Shown here: one piece after another, positions 45,251 through 53,785 of the stretch
How positions within the stretch are numbered: the first letter of the stretch is position 1
Layout of the letters: each line of letters begins with the position of its first letter
Source: JAHEJA01 sp965657215
GTDB taxonomy: Bacteria > Pseudomonadota > Alphaproteobacteria > Rhodobacterales > Rhodobacteraceae
Direction of reading: 5' to 3'
DNA length: 64,000 bases
NCBI GenBank assembly: GCA_965657215.1
Contig: CBFHNR010000002.1
Coordinates: forward strand, 1 to 64,000
Made by a program: the position numbers and the translations under genes
Notes under the pieces: generated by a model
What the model saw: only the letters and a program-made list of their open reading frames with translations
What the model was told of the DNA's origin: nothing
The model's database searches: none

Positions 45251-46621
45251 TTAATCGGTGTCAGGCTCATACAGAGAGCGATCAAACTTGTAGCCCTCGG
45301 GATCATCCACCCATTTTTTGTACTCGGTGTCAAAGTCAATCCAGTCCAAAATCATATCTGGCCAGTGCATTGGGCGGGTATGGCTCGCCAAGATAACCGT
45401 TTCATCTCCAAACATCTCGTTTAGTTGGCCGTCTGATATGTTAGCTTCGACAAAATCCATGCAACTGATTTGCACGTCATCAAATTCCGCTTCTCGGAAG
45501 TCCGTTTTGTTGCTGACAATGGTTCTGTTTAATACCGCTCTGAACAAGTTAGCGTTATTTAATGTTGCTCCGATTAGTTCAGTTGAGCAAAGTTGCGCGT
45601 CTATCAATTCCGAACCTTCTAAGCTGGCTCCATGCATTACCGCGCCATTCAGCACCGCGTTATTAAGAAAAGCGCCATCTAATTCAGCGTGGTTCATTTC
45701 GGCATCATTAAATTTTGCATATTTTAATTCGGTCGATTTCATTTCCGCATTGTTCAATCGGGCAAAACGGAAATCAGCGTGATTTAATTTAGATCGATTT
45801 AAGATAGCTTCATCAAATAAGGCATCCGAAAGAACAGCGTATTCGAGGTGACAATCTTGAAGATCGATGCGAAAATGAATGTCCTCTTCTATGTCGATTT
45901 GTTTTTTATTTCGGCGTCCGATTATCGTAAGGGCCATCTGCACATCTTCTCTTATCGTTTCGGTGCCCCCCCGAACAACGGTTACTTTTTGTTTGGTATT
46001 TTCTCGCAAATAGCTACACAAAATTTCCATTATCTGGACGTGTACATTGTCATTTTTTTGCGCCAACCGTTCTAAGGCTAAAATCGCGCCAACACGGACT
46101 TCGACATTTGGTTTTGTAGTCTCTTCACCTAATATATCCTTAACAATCTTATCCGCGCCAAGGCTCGCCACCGCCGCATTGATCCGATCCGTAATCAACC
46201 CTTCTTCTTCGGCTTCTGTTTGGCGACGGTTATAATGTTGGCGCAACACTGTAATTGGAAAGGCGATGAGAGCCGACAAAGGAACGACCATCGCGGGCAA
46301 AGCATAGGCCGAAACACTCAGCGACTCGAGCTTGGTATCTGGCCTGCTGATCATCAAAATGATGTTATAATGCGCGAATAATATGCTAAATAGCATCGCC
46401 AAAAACAGAATGATCCATAGATACCAAACGAGGCGAATGACATATTTGGGAACGTGGTTGAGCCCGAAGCTGGTTTGAATAAGCCCCGTGATGTCAAAGT
46501 GGGTTACCTTTTGCGAGACAAACCTTTGAGAGACAAGCCATTGTATCGCATAGGCCACCCCAACCAATCCAATAAAAATCCACAAAAACGGATGAGTCAC
46601 GACACATAAAAAAAGTTCCAC
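45251..46621 (-). CDS. Membrane-anchored pentapeptide-repeat protein
   Basis: 456 residues. Three hydrophobic segments: about 7-28, 62-85 and 103-122; then a cytoplasmic helical region (NVEVRVGAILALERLAQ...IMEILCSYLRENT) and a pentapeptide-repeat beta helix at about 255-395 (A(N/D)L-type units such as LNNAVLNGAVMHGASLEGSEL). The C-terminal 60 residues are Asp/Trp-rich. Function unknown. GTG 46621 is preceded by AGGTGG at 4-5 bases. Such proteins recur in Rhodobacteraceae as lone genes; a DNA-mimic or scaffold role is only a possibility. Confidence 0.75.
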   Translation of the reverse strand: MELFLCVVTHPFLWIFIGLVGVAYAIQWLVSQRFVSQKVTHFDITGLIQTSFGLNHVPKYVIRLVWYLWIILFLAMLFSILFAHYNIILMISRPDTKLESLSVSAYALPAMVVPLSALIAFPITVLRQHYNRRQTEAEEEGLITDRINAAVASLGADKIVKDILGEETTKPNVEVRVGAILALERLAQKNDNVHVQIMEILCSYLRENTKQKVTVVRGGTETIREDVQMALTIIGRRNKKQIDIEEDIHFRIDLQDCHLEYAVLSDALFDEAILNRSKLNHADFRFARLNNAEMKSTELKYAKFNDAEMNHAELDGAFLNNAVLNGAVMHGASLEGSELIDAQLCSTELIGATLNNANLFRAVLNRTIVSNKTDFREAEFDDVQISCMDFVEANISDGQLNEMFGDETVILASHTRPMHWPDMILDWIDFDTEYKKWVDDPEGYKFDRSLYEPDTD

Positions 46622-46823
46622 AAAGCCACCTATACTTCATCTTTGAAATAAATACTCAAAAATCCAACCGATCCCTCCCAGAATGAACGCTTAAATTTGG
46701 GCACCCGTCAAGGGGGAGGCCACTATTGCGACGTTGCGGTCAACTATTCCCCCGATCGCCCTTGCAAACCCTCTGATCAACGCATAGGTTCCCCTCGAAA
46801 TTCAACAAAAGGTGACACGCACA

Positions 46824-47108
46824 ATGGACGCTTTCGGCCAGTTTATCCCACTCATTCTGATCTTCGGGATCATGTATTTTCTTTTGATCCGCCCCCAGCA
46901 GAAAAAAATGAAAGAGCACCAAAATATGGTTAGCTCGCTGCGTCGTGGCGATCAAGTTGTCACGCAAGGTGGTTTGATCGGCAAGGTCGCCAAGGTCAAA
47001 GAAAACAACGAGCTCGACATTGAAATCGCAGACGGTGTCAAAGTCCGCGTTGTGCAATCCACAATCGCTCAGGTCTTGTCCAAAACTGAACCTGCCGATA
47101 ACGCCTAA
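46824..47108 (+). CDS. yajC: Preprotein translocase accessory protein YajC
   Basis: 94-residue single-pass inner-membrane protein. The helix FIPLILIFGIMYFLLIRPQQKKMKEH is diagnostic, and the cytoplasmic beta domain (VVTQGGLIGKVAKVKENNELDIEI) follows. AAAGGTGA precedes ATG 46824. It is the first gene of the yajC-secD-secF group, as in most bacteria; the divergent pentapeptide gene lies 202 bases away, and no promoter stands out between them. Confidence 0.95.
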   Translation: MDAFGQFIPLILIFGIMYFLLIRPQQKKMKEHQNMVSSLRRGDQVVTQGGLIGKVAKVKENNELDIEIADGVKVRVVQSTIAQVLSKTEPADNA

Positions 47109-47128
47109 TAGACCAAAGGGGCCCCAAT

Positions 47129-48790
47129 ATGCTATATATCGATCTATGGAAGCGGATCGTCATCTTGGGGCTCTGTGCCCTTGGTCTTTTGCTTGCTCTG
47201 CCCAATGGGTTTTATAACCGTGTTGAGCAATATAATGATGCCACTGCCGCCCTTGAAATGGGCGCGAGCGGCGAGGCGTTAGAGCAGCAAGCCACGCTTT
47301 GGCCCTCTGTTTTGCCATCCGGTTTGGTGAACCTTGGGCTTGATCTTCGAGGTGGGGCGCATCTCTTGGCCGAAGTTCGTGTAGAGGATGTCTATGCCGC
47401 CCGCATGAAATCGCTCTGGCCCGAAGTGCGCAATGCCTTGCGGCCTGAACGTGCCACAATCGGCACCATTCGTTTACAGCCTTCTGCCCCCAATGAAGTG
47501 CGCGTCCGTATTTCTCAGCCCGATGGCATGCCGCGTGCGCTTGAGGTTGTGCGCGCTCTGTCGCAGCCTGTAGTTTCCTTAACAGGGGCGGGGGCGCGCG
47601 ACATTGAGGTGACCTCTGAGGATGATGTGATCATCGTGACCCTCTCTGAGGCCGAAAAATTGGCCACGGATGAGCGCACACTTCAACAGAGTTTGGAAAT
47701 TATCCGCCGTCGTATTGACGAGGTCGGTACCCGCGAACCTACTATTCAGCGTCAAGGCAAGCAGCGGATCTTGATCCAAGTTCCCGGCATTGGCTCTGCG
47801 GCCGAATTGAAAGAGCTGATTGGAACGACCGCTCAGTTGACATTCCAACCTGTGATTGGCCGTGGATCCGACCCAGACGCCAATCCGGGAAGCGGCAATG
47901 TTCTCGTTCCATCACTGGATCAAGAGGGAATATACTATACGCTTGAAGCTGCGCCAGTTGTGACGGGCGAGGAATTGGTCGATGCCCAGCCTGCCTTTGA
48001 TCAAAACGGACGCCCTGCGGTGAATTTCCGCTTTAACCCGACGGGTGCGCGTAAATTCGGCAATTACACAGCCGAAAACATCGGTAGCCCATTTGCTATT
48101 GTTCTCGATAACGAAGTGATCAGCGCCCCAGTTATCCAAAGCCATATTCCCGGCGGATCAGGGATCATCACAGGTGATTTCACTGTCGAAGAAAGCACGA
48201 ACCTCGCGGTCCTCTTGCGGGCGGGGGCTTTGCCTGCAGGATTGGATTTCTTAGAAGAGCGCACAATCGGTCCAGAGCTTGGCGCCGATAGTATCAAAGC
48301 GGGGCAGATTGCTTGTATCGTGGCCTTTGTCGCTGTGCTTGTCTTTATGTTCCTGAGCTATGGCACGTTTGGGCTTTTTGCCAATATCGCCTTGTTAATC
48401 AACGTTGGTCTGATCTTTGGATTGCTTAGCATGATTGGTGCGACGCTGACCTTGCCAGGGATTGCTGGGATTGTTTTGACCATCGGTATGGCAGTTGATG
48501 CGAATGTTCTCGTTTTTGAACGGATCCGCGAAGAACTCAAAGCCAAACGTGGACCTGCGCGGTCGATTGAGTTGGGCTATGAAAAAGCGCTGAGCGCGAT
48601 TATTGATGCAAACATCACGACATTCATTACCGCTGTGATCCTCTTTGTTATGGGCTCGGGTCCGGTGCGTGGATTTGCTATCACGCTTGGACTGGGTATC
48701 ATGACATCGGTCTTTACCGCTATTTTCGTAACACGTTTGTTGGTTGTCATGTGGTTTGAACGCCGCCGACCCAAAACATTGGAGGTGTAA
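47129..48790 (+). CDS. secD: Protein translocase subunit SecD
   Basis: 553 residues. Proton-driven motor that pulls secreted proteins through SecYEG. First helix at about 10-28, the large periplasmic P1 domain (GLDLRGGAHLLAEV...), and five C-terminal helices with the conserved GMAVDANVLVFERIREEL motif in helix 4. It lies 20 bases after yajC and only one base before secF. Confidence 0.95.
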   Translation: MLYIDLWKRIVILGLCALGLLLALPNGFYNRVEQYNDATAALEMGASGEALEQQATLWPSVLPSGLVNLGLDLRGGAHLLAEVRVEDVYAARMKSLWPEVRNALRPERATIGTIRLQPSAPNEVRVRISQPDGMPRALEVVRALSQPVVSLTGAGARDIEVTSEDDVIIVTLSEAEKLATDERTLQQSLEIIRRRIDEVGTREPTIQRQGKQRILIQVPGIGSAAELKELIGTTAQLTFQPVIGRGSDPDANPGSGNVLVPSLDQEGIYYTLEAAPVVTGEELVDAQPAFDQNGRPAVNFRFNPTGARKFGNYTAENIGSPFAIVLDNEVISAPVIQSHIPGGSGIITGDFTVEESTNLAVLLRAGALPAGLDFLEERTIGPELGADSIKAGQIACIVAFVAVLVFMFLSYGTFGLFANIALLINVGLIFGLLSMIGATLTLPGIAGIVLTIGMAVDANVLVFERIREELKAKRGPARSIELGYEKALSAIIDANITTFITAVILFVMGSGPVRGFAITLGLGIMTSVFTAIFVTRLLVVMWFERRRPKTLEV

Positions 48791-48791
48791 G

Positions 48792-49754
48792 ATGCGCCTA
48801 AGACTTGTTCCTCAAGAAACCAACTGGGATTTCTTTGGCCGCTCTAAGCTATGGTTGGGCATGTCCATTGCCGCCGTTGTTTTGTCGATTGCGAGCTTTT
48901 TCATAAATGGCCTGAACTACGGCATTGATTTCCGTGGTGGGACAACAATTAGAACAGAGTCTGCAACCCCTGTGGATGTGGCGCAATATCGGGATGCTTT
49001 GGCAAGCCTTGAGTTGGGGGATATCACGATTTCCCAAGTGTTCGACCCAACCTTTGAAGCGGATCAGCATGTCGCCATGATCCGTATCCAAGCCCAAGAA
49101 GGCGAAGAAGCCGTCACAGCCGCCGTTACGCGTGCTGCTCTGGCTGCGCTTCAAACTGTTGTGCCTGATGTTAAATTTGTATCCGTCGAAAGCGTGGGAC
49201 CGAAAGTGTCAGGGGAGTTGATCCAAACCGCGATATTGGCGGTGGCTTCAGCGATTGGTGCGGTTTTGATTTATATCTGGCTTCGGTTTGAATGGCAGTT
49301 TGCCTTGGGTGCAGTTGCCGCGCTCGTTCACGACGTTGCTTTGACCATTGGTGTGTTTTCACTGGTTGGGATTAAATTTGATTTGGCCATCATTGCGGCC
49401 TTGCTCACAATCGTGGGTTACTCATTGAACGATACAGTGGTTGTCTTTGACCGTGTGCGTGAGAACCTGCGCAAATATAAAACTAAAGCCTTGAGCGATT
49501 TGTTGAACTTATCGATCAACGAAACGCTCAGCCGGACGTTTATGACATCTTTTACCACGTTGATTGCGCTTGTTGCGCTCTTTGTTCTGGGTGGGGATGT
49601 GATCCGCGGGTTTGTCTTTGCGATGATTTGGGGCGTTCTCGTTGGAACCTATTCATCGGTCTTTGTGGCCTCGACCATTCTGTTAAAGCTTGGTGTTAAA
49701 CGGGACTGGAGCAAGCAAAATAACGAAGCTGGCACGCAGGTACCGCAAGAATGA
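48792..49754 (+). CDS. secF: Protein translocase subunit SecF
   Basis: 320 residues, partner of SecD. Shows the first helix, the P1 motif NYGIDFRGGTTI, and the helix 4 signature YSLNDTVVVFDRVRENLRK. GGAGGTG inside the last codons of secD sets ATG 48792; a frame upstream into secD is not needed. Confidence 0.95.
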   Translation: MRLRLVPQETNWDFFGRSKLWLGMSIAAVVLSIASFFINGLNYGIDFRGGTTIRTESATPVDVAQYRDALASLELGDITISQVFDPTFEADQHVAMIRIQAQEGEEAVTAAVTRAALAALQTVVPDVKFVSVESVGPKVSGELIQTAILAVASAIGAVLIYIWLRFEWQFALGAVAALVHDVALTIGVFSLVGIKFDLAIIAALLTIVGYSLNDTVVVFDRVRENLRKYKTKALSDLLNLSINETLSRTFMTSFTTLIALVALFVLGGDVIRGFVFAMIWGVLVGTYSSVFVASTILLKLGVKRDWSKQNNEAGTQVPQE

Positions 49755-50506
49755 TTGTGTCCTCCCTTCAATCCGCAATTGCTGTTGAAGGGATCTATTG
49801 GATTATTGCCGCGGCATTTGTTGCTGGTATCGTGCGGGGCTTTGCAGGGTTCGGCACGGCCATGATCTTTCTGCCGATTGCGTCACAATATCTAAATCCC
49901 TTTGCGGCGATCGCGGCCTTGACGGTGATGGACCTTGTTGGACCGTTGCCAATTGTGCGCTCTGCTTGGCGCGATGCCCATCAAAAGGATCTGTTTCGCC
50001 TGATAATCGGCATGATCGTCATTTTACCATTTGCTCTTTGGCTATTGGTTCAGCTTGATCCCGTGATCTTTCGCTATCTTGTGTCTGGTATCGCGCTCTT
50101 CATGCTGATCGCGCTCTTGTTTGGTCTACGCTACCGCGGGACCATTCGCGCAAAATGGGTTTATCTGATTGGGGGCTGTGCGGGATTAACGGGTGGATTG
50201 ACGGGGGTCCCTGGTCCGCCAGTGATCATTTTCTACATGGCAAGCCCGCATGGACCCAGTGTCATCCGCGCAAATAATCTTTTGTTTCTGATGGCTTTTG
50301 ATTTGGCCATTTTGCTCTATTTCCTCATGTTAGATCGGCTCACACTGACGATGGTTATAACGGGGATCATTCTGATCCTGCCTATCATGGTGGGAAATCT
50401 TATTGGGACGTATTTCTTTGATCCCCAAAAAGAAAAGATGTATCGCAATGTGGCCTATCTGGTGATAGCGGTCTCTGCTATCAGCGGTTTACCATTTTTG
50501 CACTAG
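49751..50506 (+). CDS. TauE/SafE-family (TSUP) membrane transporter, second copy
   Basis: 251 residues, about seven or eight membrane segments. The first repeat starts with IVRGFAGFGTAMIFLP and the second with GGCAGLTGGLTGVPGPPVIIFYMAS, typical of a TSUP branch distinct from the one at 15648. It overlaps secF by 4 bases, so it is cotranscribed with the Sec genes, a placement that looks fortuitous for function. Substrate unknown, probably a small anion. Confidence 0.83.
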   Translation: MIVSSLQSAIAVEGIYWIIAAAFVAGIVRGFAGFGTAMIFLPIASQYLNPFAAIAALTVMDLVGPLPIVRSAWRDAHQKDLFRLIIGMIVILPFALWLLVQLDPVIFRYLVSGIALFMLIALLFGLRYRGTIRAKWVYLIGGCAGLTGGLTGVPGPPVIIFYMASPHGPSVIRANNLLFLMAFDLAILLYFLMLDRLTLTMVITGIILILPIMVGNLIGTYFFDPQKEKMYRNVAYLVIAVSAISGLPFLH

Positions 50507-50515
50507 GACGAGAAC

Positions 50516-50878
50516 ATGCGTTTAAATGAAATCACCTTTACAGATGCCAAGCCGATTGACGGCTATGGGCCAGGGTTCTTTCGCGTTGGTGGCGAGCGAT
50601 TTGAAGGGGCCATTCTATGTACTGGAGCAGGGGTCACACCTTGGAAAGGCTACGAAGACGACGCAGCGCTTTTGGAATTGGCGCAAGACATCGATGTGAT
50701 TTTCGTGGGAACCGGTTCTGAAATCGCTCATATCCCTGCGCCGTTGCGCGCAACGCTGGAACAGGCGGGATTAGGCGTCGAAGTCATGAACAGCCCCTCT
50801 GCCTGTCGCACCTATAACATCTTGCTCTCAGAAGGTCGCCGTGTTGCCGCAGCTCTGTTGCCTGTCGACGCAGTTTGA
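50516..50878 (+). CDS. Mth938-like domain protein (DUF498)
   Basis: 120 residues with the small fold of Mth938/NDUFAF3: GYGPGFFRVGGERFEGAIL, VIFVGTGSEIAHIP and VEVMNSPSACRTYNILLSEGRRVAAAL. In mitochondria the relative helps assemble complex I; the bacterial role is not settled, but here as in many alphaproteobacteria it follows secDF and precedes the ccm genes, which suits a membrane-assembly job. 9 bases after the TSUP gene. Confidence 0.88.
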   Translation: MRLNEITFTDAKPIDGYGPGFFRVGGERFEGAILCTGAGVTPWKGYEDDAALLELAQDIDVIFVGTGSEIAHIPAPLRATLEQAGLGVEVMNSPSACRTYNILLSEGRRVAAALLPVDAV

Positions 50879-50923
50879 CAAATTCGCCTTTTTATATGTG
50901 AGGAAATAGGCTAGGCAAGAGCT

Positions 50924-51544
50924 ATGAAATTAAGTGTTCAAAACCTGTCTGTGTCTCGCGGTGGTCAACCTTTGTTGGCGGATGTGTCCTTTGATGTGTC
51001 CGCAGGACAAGCCCTGATTTTACGCGGTCCCAATGGATTGGGAAAAACAACACTCTTGCGCACAATTGCAGGACTTCAACCCTCGAACGTCGGCACAGTT
51101 GACGCCCCAGAAGACAGCCTTGTCTATGCTGCGCATTCGGACGGGATCAAATCGACACTAAGCGTGCGAGAAAACCTCACCTTTTGGGCGGATATTTTTG
51201 GGCAAACTACCATTGATCAAGCGCTGGATGATTTCGATCTCCATGACCTCATTGATCGCGCGGCTGGCACATTGTCCGCTGGACAAAAGCGCCGCCTAGG
51301 GTTGGCGCGGCTCTCGGTGACAGGCCGTACAATATGGATATTGGACGAACCAACAGTGTCCTTGGATAAGTGGTCTGTTGATCGTTTTGCCAATGTTATT
51401 CGCCGACATCTTGCAAGTGGTGGGATAGCGGTGATCGCAACGCATATTGATCTCGGACTTGAGGACAGCGCGACGGTCCTAGACCTTGAACAGTTCAAAG
51501 CCCAAGAGGATCAATCCCCGACGTCAGACGAGGCGTTTTTATGA
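50924..51544 (+). CDS. ccmA: Cytochrome c biogenesis ATP-binding protein CcmA
   Basis: 206-residue ATPase of the CcmABCD complex, which frees holo-CcmE. Walker A GPNGLGKTT, signature LSAGQKRRLG (typical of CcmA), Walker B IWILDEPTVSLD, switch His in VIATHIDL. It starts 45 bases after the Mth938-like gene and overlaps ccmB by 4 bases. Confidence 0.94.
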   Translation: MKLSVQNLSVSRGGQPLLADVSFDVSAGQALILRGPNGLGKTTLLRTIAGLQPSNVGTVDAPEDSLVYAAHSDGIKSTLSVRENLTFWADIFGQTTIDQALDDFDLHDLIDRAAGTLSAGQKRRLGLARLSVTGRTIWILDEPTVSLDKWSVDRFANVIRRHLASGGIAVIATHIDLGLEDSATVLDLEQFKAQEDQSPTSDEAFL

Positions 51545-52197
51545 TTGCGTTACTGGTTCGTGATCTCAAACTCGCGATCAGGGCAGGGGGCGGATTTGGC
51601 CTTGGGCTTGCCTTCTTTTTGATTGTGGTTGTTTTGGTGCCTTTTGGCGTTGGTCCCAATATGGATCTTTTGGGGGAAATCGCTCCTGGTATTCTATGGA
51701 TCGGCGCCTTGCTTGCCTGCTTGCTGTCCTTAGATCGCATTGTCGCACTTGACTTCGAAGATGGCTCATTGGATTTGCTCGCCACCTCCGCACTTCCTCT
51801 TGAGGCCGTTGTCACGCTCAAAGCGTTGGCGCATTGGATCACAACGGCCCTGCCTTTGGTGATTGCGGCACCTGTCTTTGGCGTTCTCTTAGGGTTGCCA
51901 ACAGAGGGATATGAATGGATCATTTATTCTCTACTTATTGGAACACCAGCCCTAAGCGTTATTGGAACATTTGGCGCCTGTTTGACGGTTGCTCTGAAAC
52001 GCGGCGGATTGTTGCTTTCGCTGCTTGTGCTGCCGCTCTATGTGCCCACGTTGATATTTGGCGCCGAAGTCGCTCGTCGTGGGGCGGACTCGCTTGACAC
52101 CACAACACCGCTGTTGATGCTTGCGGGGATTACCTGCGGTACAATCGCTCTTTTACCATTTGCCTCTGCTGCAGTCTTGCGCATAAACCTGCGATAG
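51541..52197 (+). CDS. ccmB: Haem exporter protein CcmB
   Basis: 218-residue membrane subunit with six helices. The N-terminal LLVRDLKLAIRAGGGFGLGLAFFLIVVVLVPFGVGP and the cytoplasmic loop LDRIVALDFEDGSLDLLATS are CcmB hallmarks. ATGA overlap with ccmA shows translational coupling; ccmC follows after 31 bases. Confidence 0.94.
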   Translation: MIALLVRDLKLAIRAGGGFGLGLAFFLIVVVLVPFGVGPNMDLLGEIAPGILWIGALLACLLSLDRIVALDFEDGSLDLLATSALPLEAVVTLKALAHWITTALPLVIAAPVFGVLLGLPTEGYEWIIYSLLIGTPALSVIGTFGACLTVALKRGGLLLSLLVLPLYVPTLIFGAEVARRGADSLDTTTPLLMLAGITCGTIALLPFASAAVLRINLR

Positions 52198-52228
52198 GCT
52201 CTGTTAGCTCAGAATAAGGAAAATTGAC

Positions 52229-52957
52229 ATGTCTCTTTGGGAATATGCAAATCCAGTCAAGTTTTTACGTCTCTCAGGGCGCGTCCTGCCATGGGTGTCT
52301 GGATTGGCTGCGATCTCCTTAGCGGTTGGATTGATCTGGGGGTTTTTCTTTACGCCTGATGACTTCCGCCAAGGCTCAACTGTGAAAATCATCTATATCC
52401 ACGTGCCTGCCGCCTTAATGGCAATTAACGCTTGGCTCATGATGCTTGTGGCCTCGCTGATATGGCTTGTGCGCCGCCACCATGTCTCGGCTTTGGCAGC
52501 CAAAGCTGCGGCACCTGTCGGCGTTGTGATGACATTGATCGCGCTGATCACAGGGGCGCTTTGGGGCCAGCCTATGTGGGGAACATGGTGGGCGTGGGAT
52601 CCGCGATTGACCTCATTTTTGATCCTGTTTCTCTTCTATCTCGGCTATATGGCACTTTGGGCGGCGATTGAGGATCCTGATAGCGCAGCTGACCTCACAT
52701 CGGTCCTCTGCATGGTCGGATCAGTCTTCGCGATCCTAAGCCGCTATGCGGTCAATTTCTGGAACCAAGGCCTGCACCAAGGTGCCACTCTATCCCTCGA
52801 CAAAGAAGAAAACATCTCAGATGTCTTCTTCTTCCCATTGATCACATCGATGGGCGGATTTATCTTATTGTTTCTTGCACTCGTTCTTGTTGGAACACGC
52901 ACGGAAATCATGAAACGCCGCACAAGCGCACTTATCGCACGGGAGCAATCCAAATGA
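52229..52957 (+). CDS. ccmC: Haem-handling protein CcmC
   Basis: 242 residues, six membrane helices. The WWD domain that presents haem to CcmE is seen as GQPMWGTWWAWDPRLTS, with conserved histidines in IYIHVPAA and NQGLHQGATLSL on either side. This is the subunit that loads haem on CcmE. It overlaps ccmD by 4 bases. Confidence 0.95.
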   Translation: MSLWEYANPVKFLRLSGRVLPWVSGLAAISLAVGLIWGFFFTPDDFRQGSTVKIIYIHVPAALMAINAWLMMLVASLIWLVRRHHVSALAAKAAAPVGVVMTLIALITGALWGQPMWGTWWAWDPRLTSFLILFLFYLGYMALWAAIEDPDSAADLTSVLCMVGSVFAILSRYAVNFWNQGLHQGATLSLDKEENISDVFFFPLITSMGGFILLFLALVLVGTRTEIMKRRTSALIAREQSK

Positions 52958-53106
52958 TGCCTGATCTAGGAAAATACGCACAAACCGTTTTGTCCTCTTA
53001 CGTCGCGACGTTAGTTTTGCTTGCTTTCATCATTGTGCTTACATGGGTCCGTCACAAGCGTGCAAAAGCTGATTTGGACGCAGTAGAGGCGCGCAAGAAT
53101 GGCTAA
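52954..53106 (+). CDS. ccmD: Haem exporter protein CcmD
   Basis: 50 residues: short start MMPDLGKYAQTVLSSY, one helix (VATLVLLAFIIVLTWV) and a basic tail (RHKRAKADLDAVEARKNG), exactly the CcmD pattern. CcmD helps release holo-CcmE from CcmABC. Starts at ATG 52954 (or 52957) inside the ccmC stop and overlaps ccmG by 8 bases. Confidence 0.9.
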   Translation: MMPDLGKYAQTVLSSYVATLVLLAFIIVLTWVRHKRAKADLDAVEARKNG

Positions 53107-53632
53107 GTTTTCCCCTCTCTTGATTGCACCTCCCGTATTGTTTGCTGCTTTGGCTGGGGTATTTTACTTTGGAATGCAACGCGATAATCCGGATGCCCTT
53201 CGCTCTACGCTGATCGGAAAACCGGCTCCCAATGTCCCTGATAAAGCCCTTAAGGGGTATGAGCAATTGACGGCCGAAGATCTTGCCACAGGTCGCGTTA
53301 CCTTGGTGAACTTCTGGGCAAGCTGGTGTCCCCCATGCCGTGCAGAACATCCCAAGCTTTTGGAGATGGCCGAAAATGGTATTCCGATAATGGGCATCAA
53401 TTTCAAGGATGATGAAACCCAAGCCATCAACTACCTTGATCGGGACGGTAACCCCTTTGAAAAAACAGGGTTCGACCCCAATGGTCGCTTCGCCATTGAT
53501 TGGGGTGTTACAGCCCCACCTGAAACCTTCATCTTAGATGGAAATGGCACCGTACTCTATCGTTATGCGGGTCCACTGGTCGGGGATGACTTTACCCAGC
53601 GCTTCTTGCCAGAACTCACCAAAGCTCAATAA
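53099..53632 (+). CDS. ccmG: Thioredoxin-like apocytochrome reductase CcmG (DsbE)
   Basis: 177 residues. Membrane anchor (about 6-25) and a periplasmic thioredoxin fold with active site NFWASWCPPCRAEHP and the cis-Pro segment WGVTAPPETFILD, which fits the CcmG acidic-pocket group. It keeps the haem-binding cysteines of apocytochromes reduced. The ccm run ends here, at a bidirectional terminator. Confidence 0.94.
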   Translation: MAKFSPLLIAPPVLFAALAGVFYFGMQRDNPDALRSTLIGKPAPNVPDKALKGYEQLTAEDLATGRVTLVNFWASWCPPCRAEHPKLLEMAENGIPIMGINFKDDETQAINYLDRDGNPFEKTGFDPNGRFAIDWGVTAPPETFILDGNGTVLYRYAGPLVGDDFTQRFLPELTKAQ

Positions 53633-53740
53633 GCTCAGTAAACTTCATTTTTTGTCGCCAAATATCCTCTGGGGTGAATTGGCAAAGCCAAGAGGGGGCG
53701 AAGCGCCCCTAAGATTATTCAACAAAAGAATACGCCACAA

Positions 53741-53768
53741 AAAAGGGCCCCGAAACGGAGCCCTTTTT
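53741..53768. terminator. Bidirectional terminator between ccmG and acnA
   Basis: AAAAGGGC / GCCCTTTT stem extended by CCG / CGG across one C-A mismatch, with a GAAA-type loop, flanked by A-run and T-run so it can serve both convergent units. Confidence 0.8.
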
Positions 53769-53785
53769 CATTTATGCTGTTCCGC

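Noticed and set aside
45180..45260. Possible tRNA-like or promoter segment upstream of serS (GATATATAATGAG)
   Set aside because: No cloverleaf can be drawn, and the TATAAT-like sequence is on the strand opposite to both neighbouring genes.
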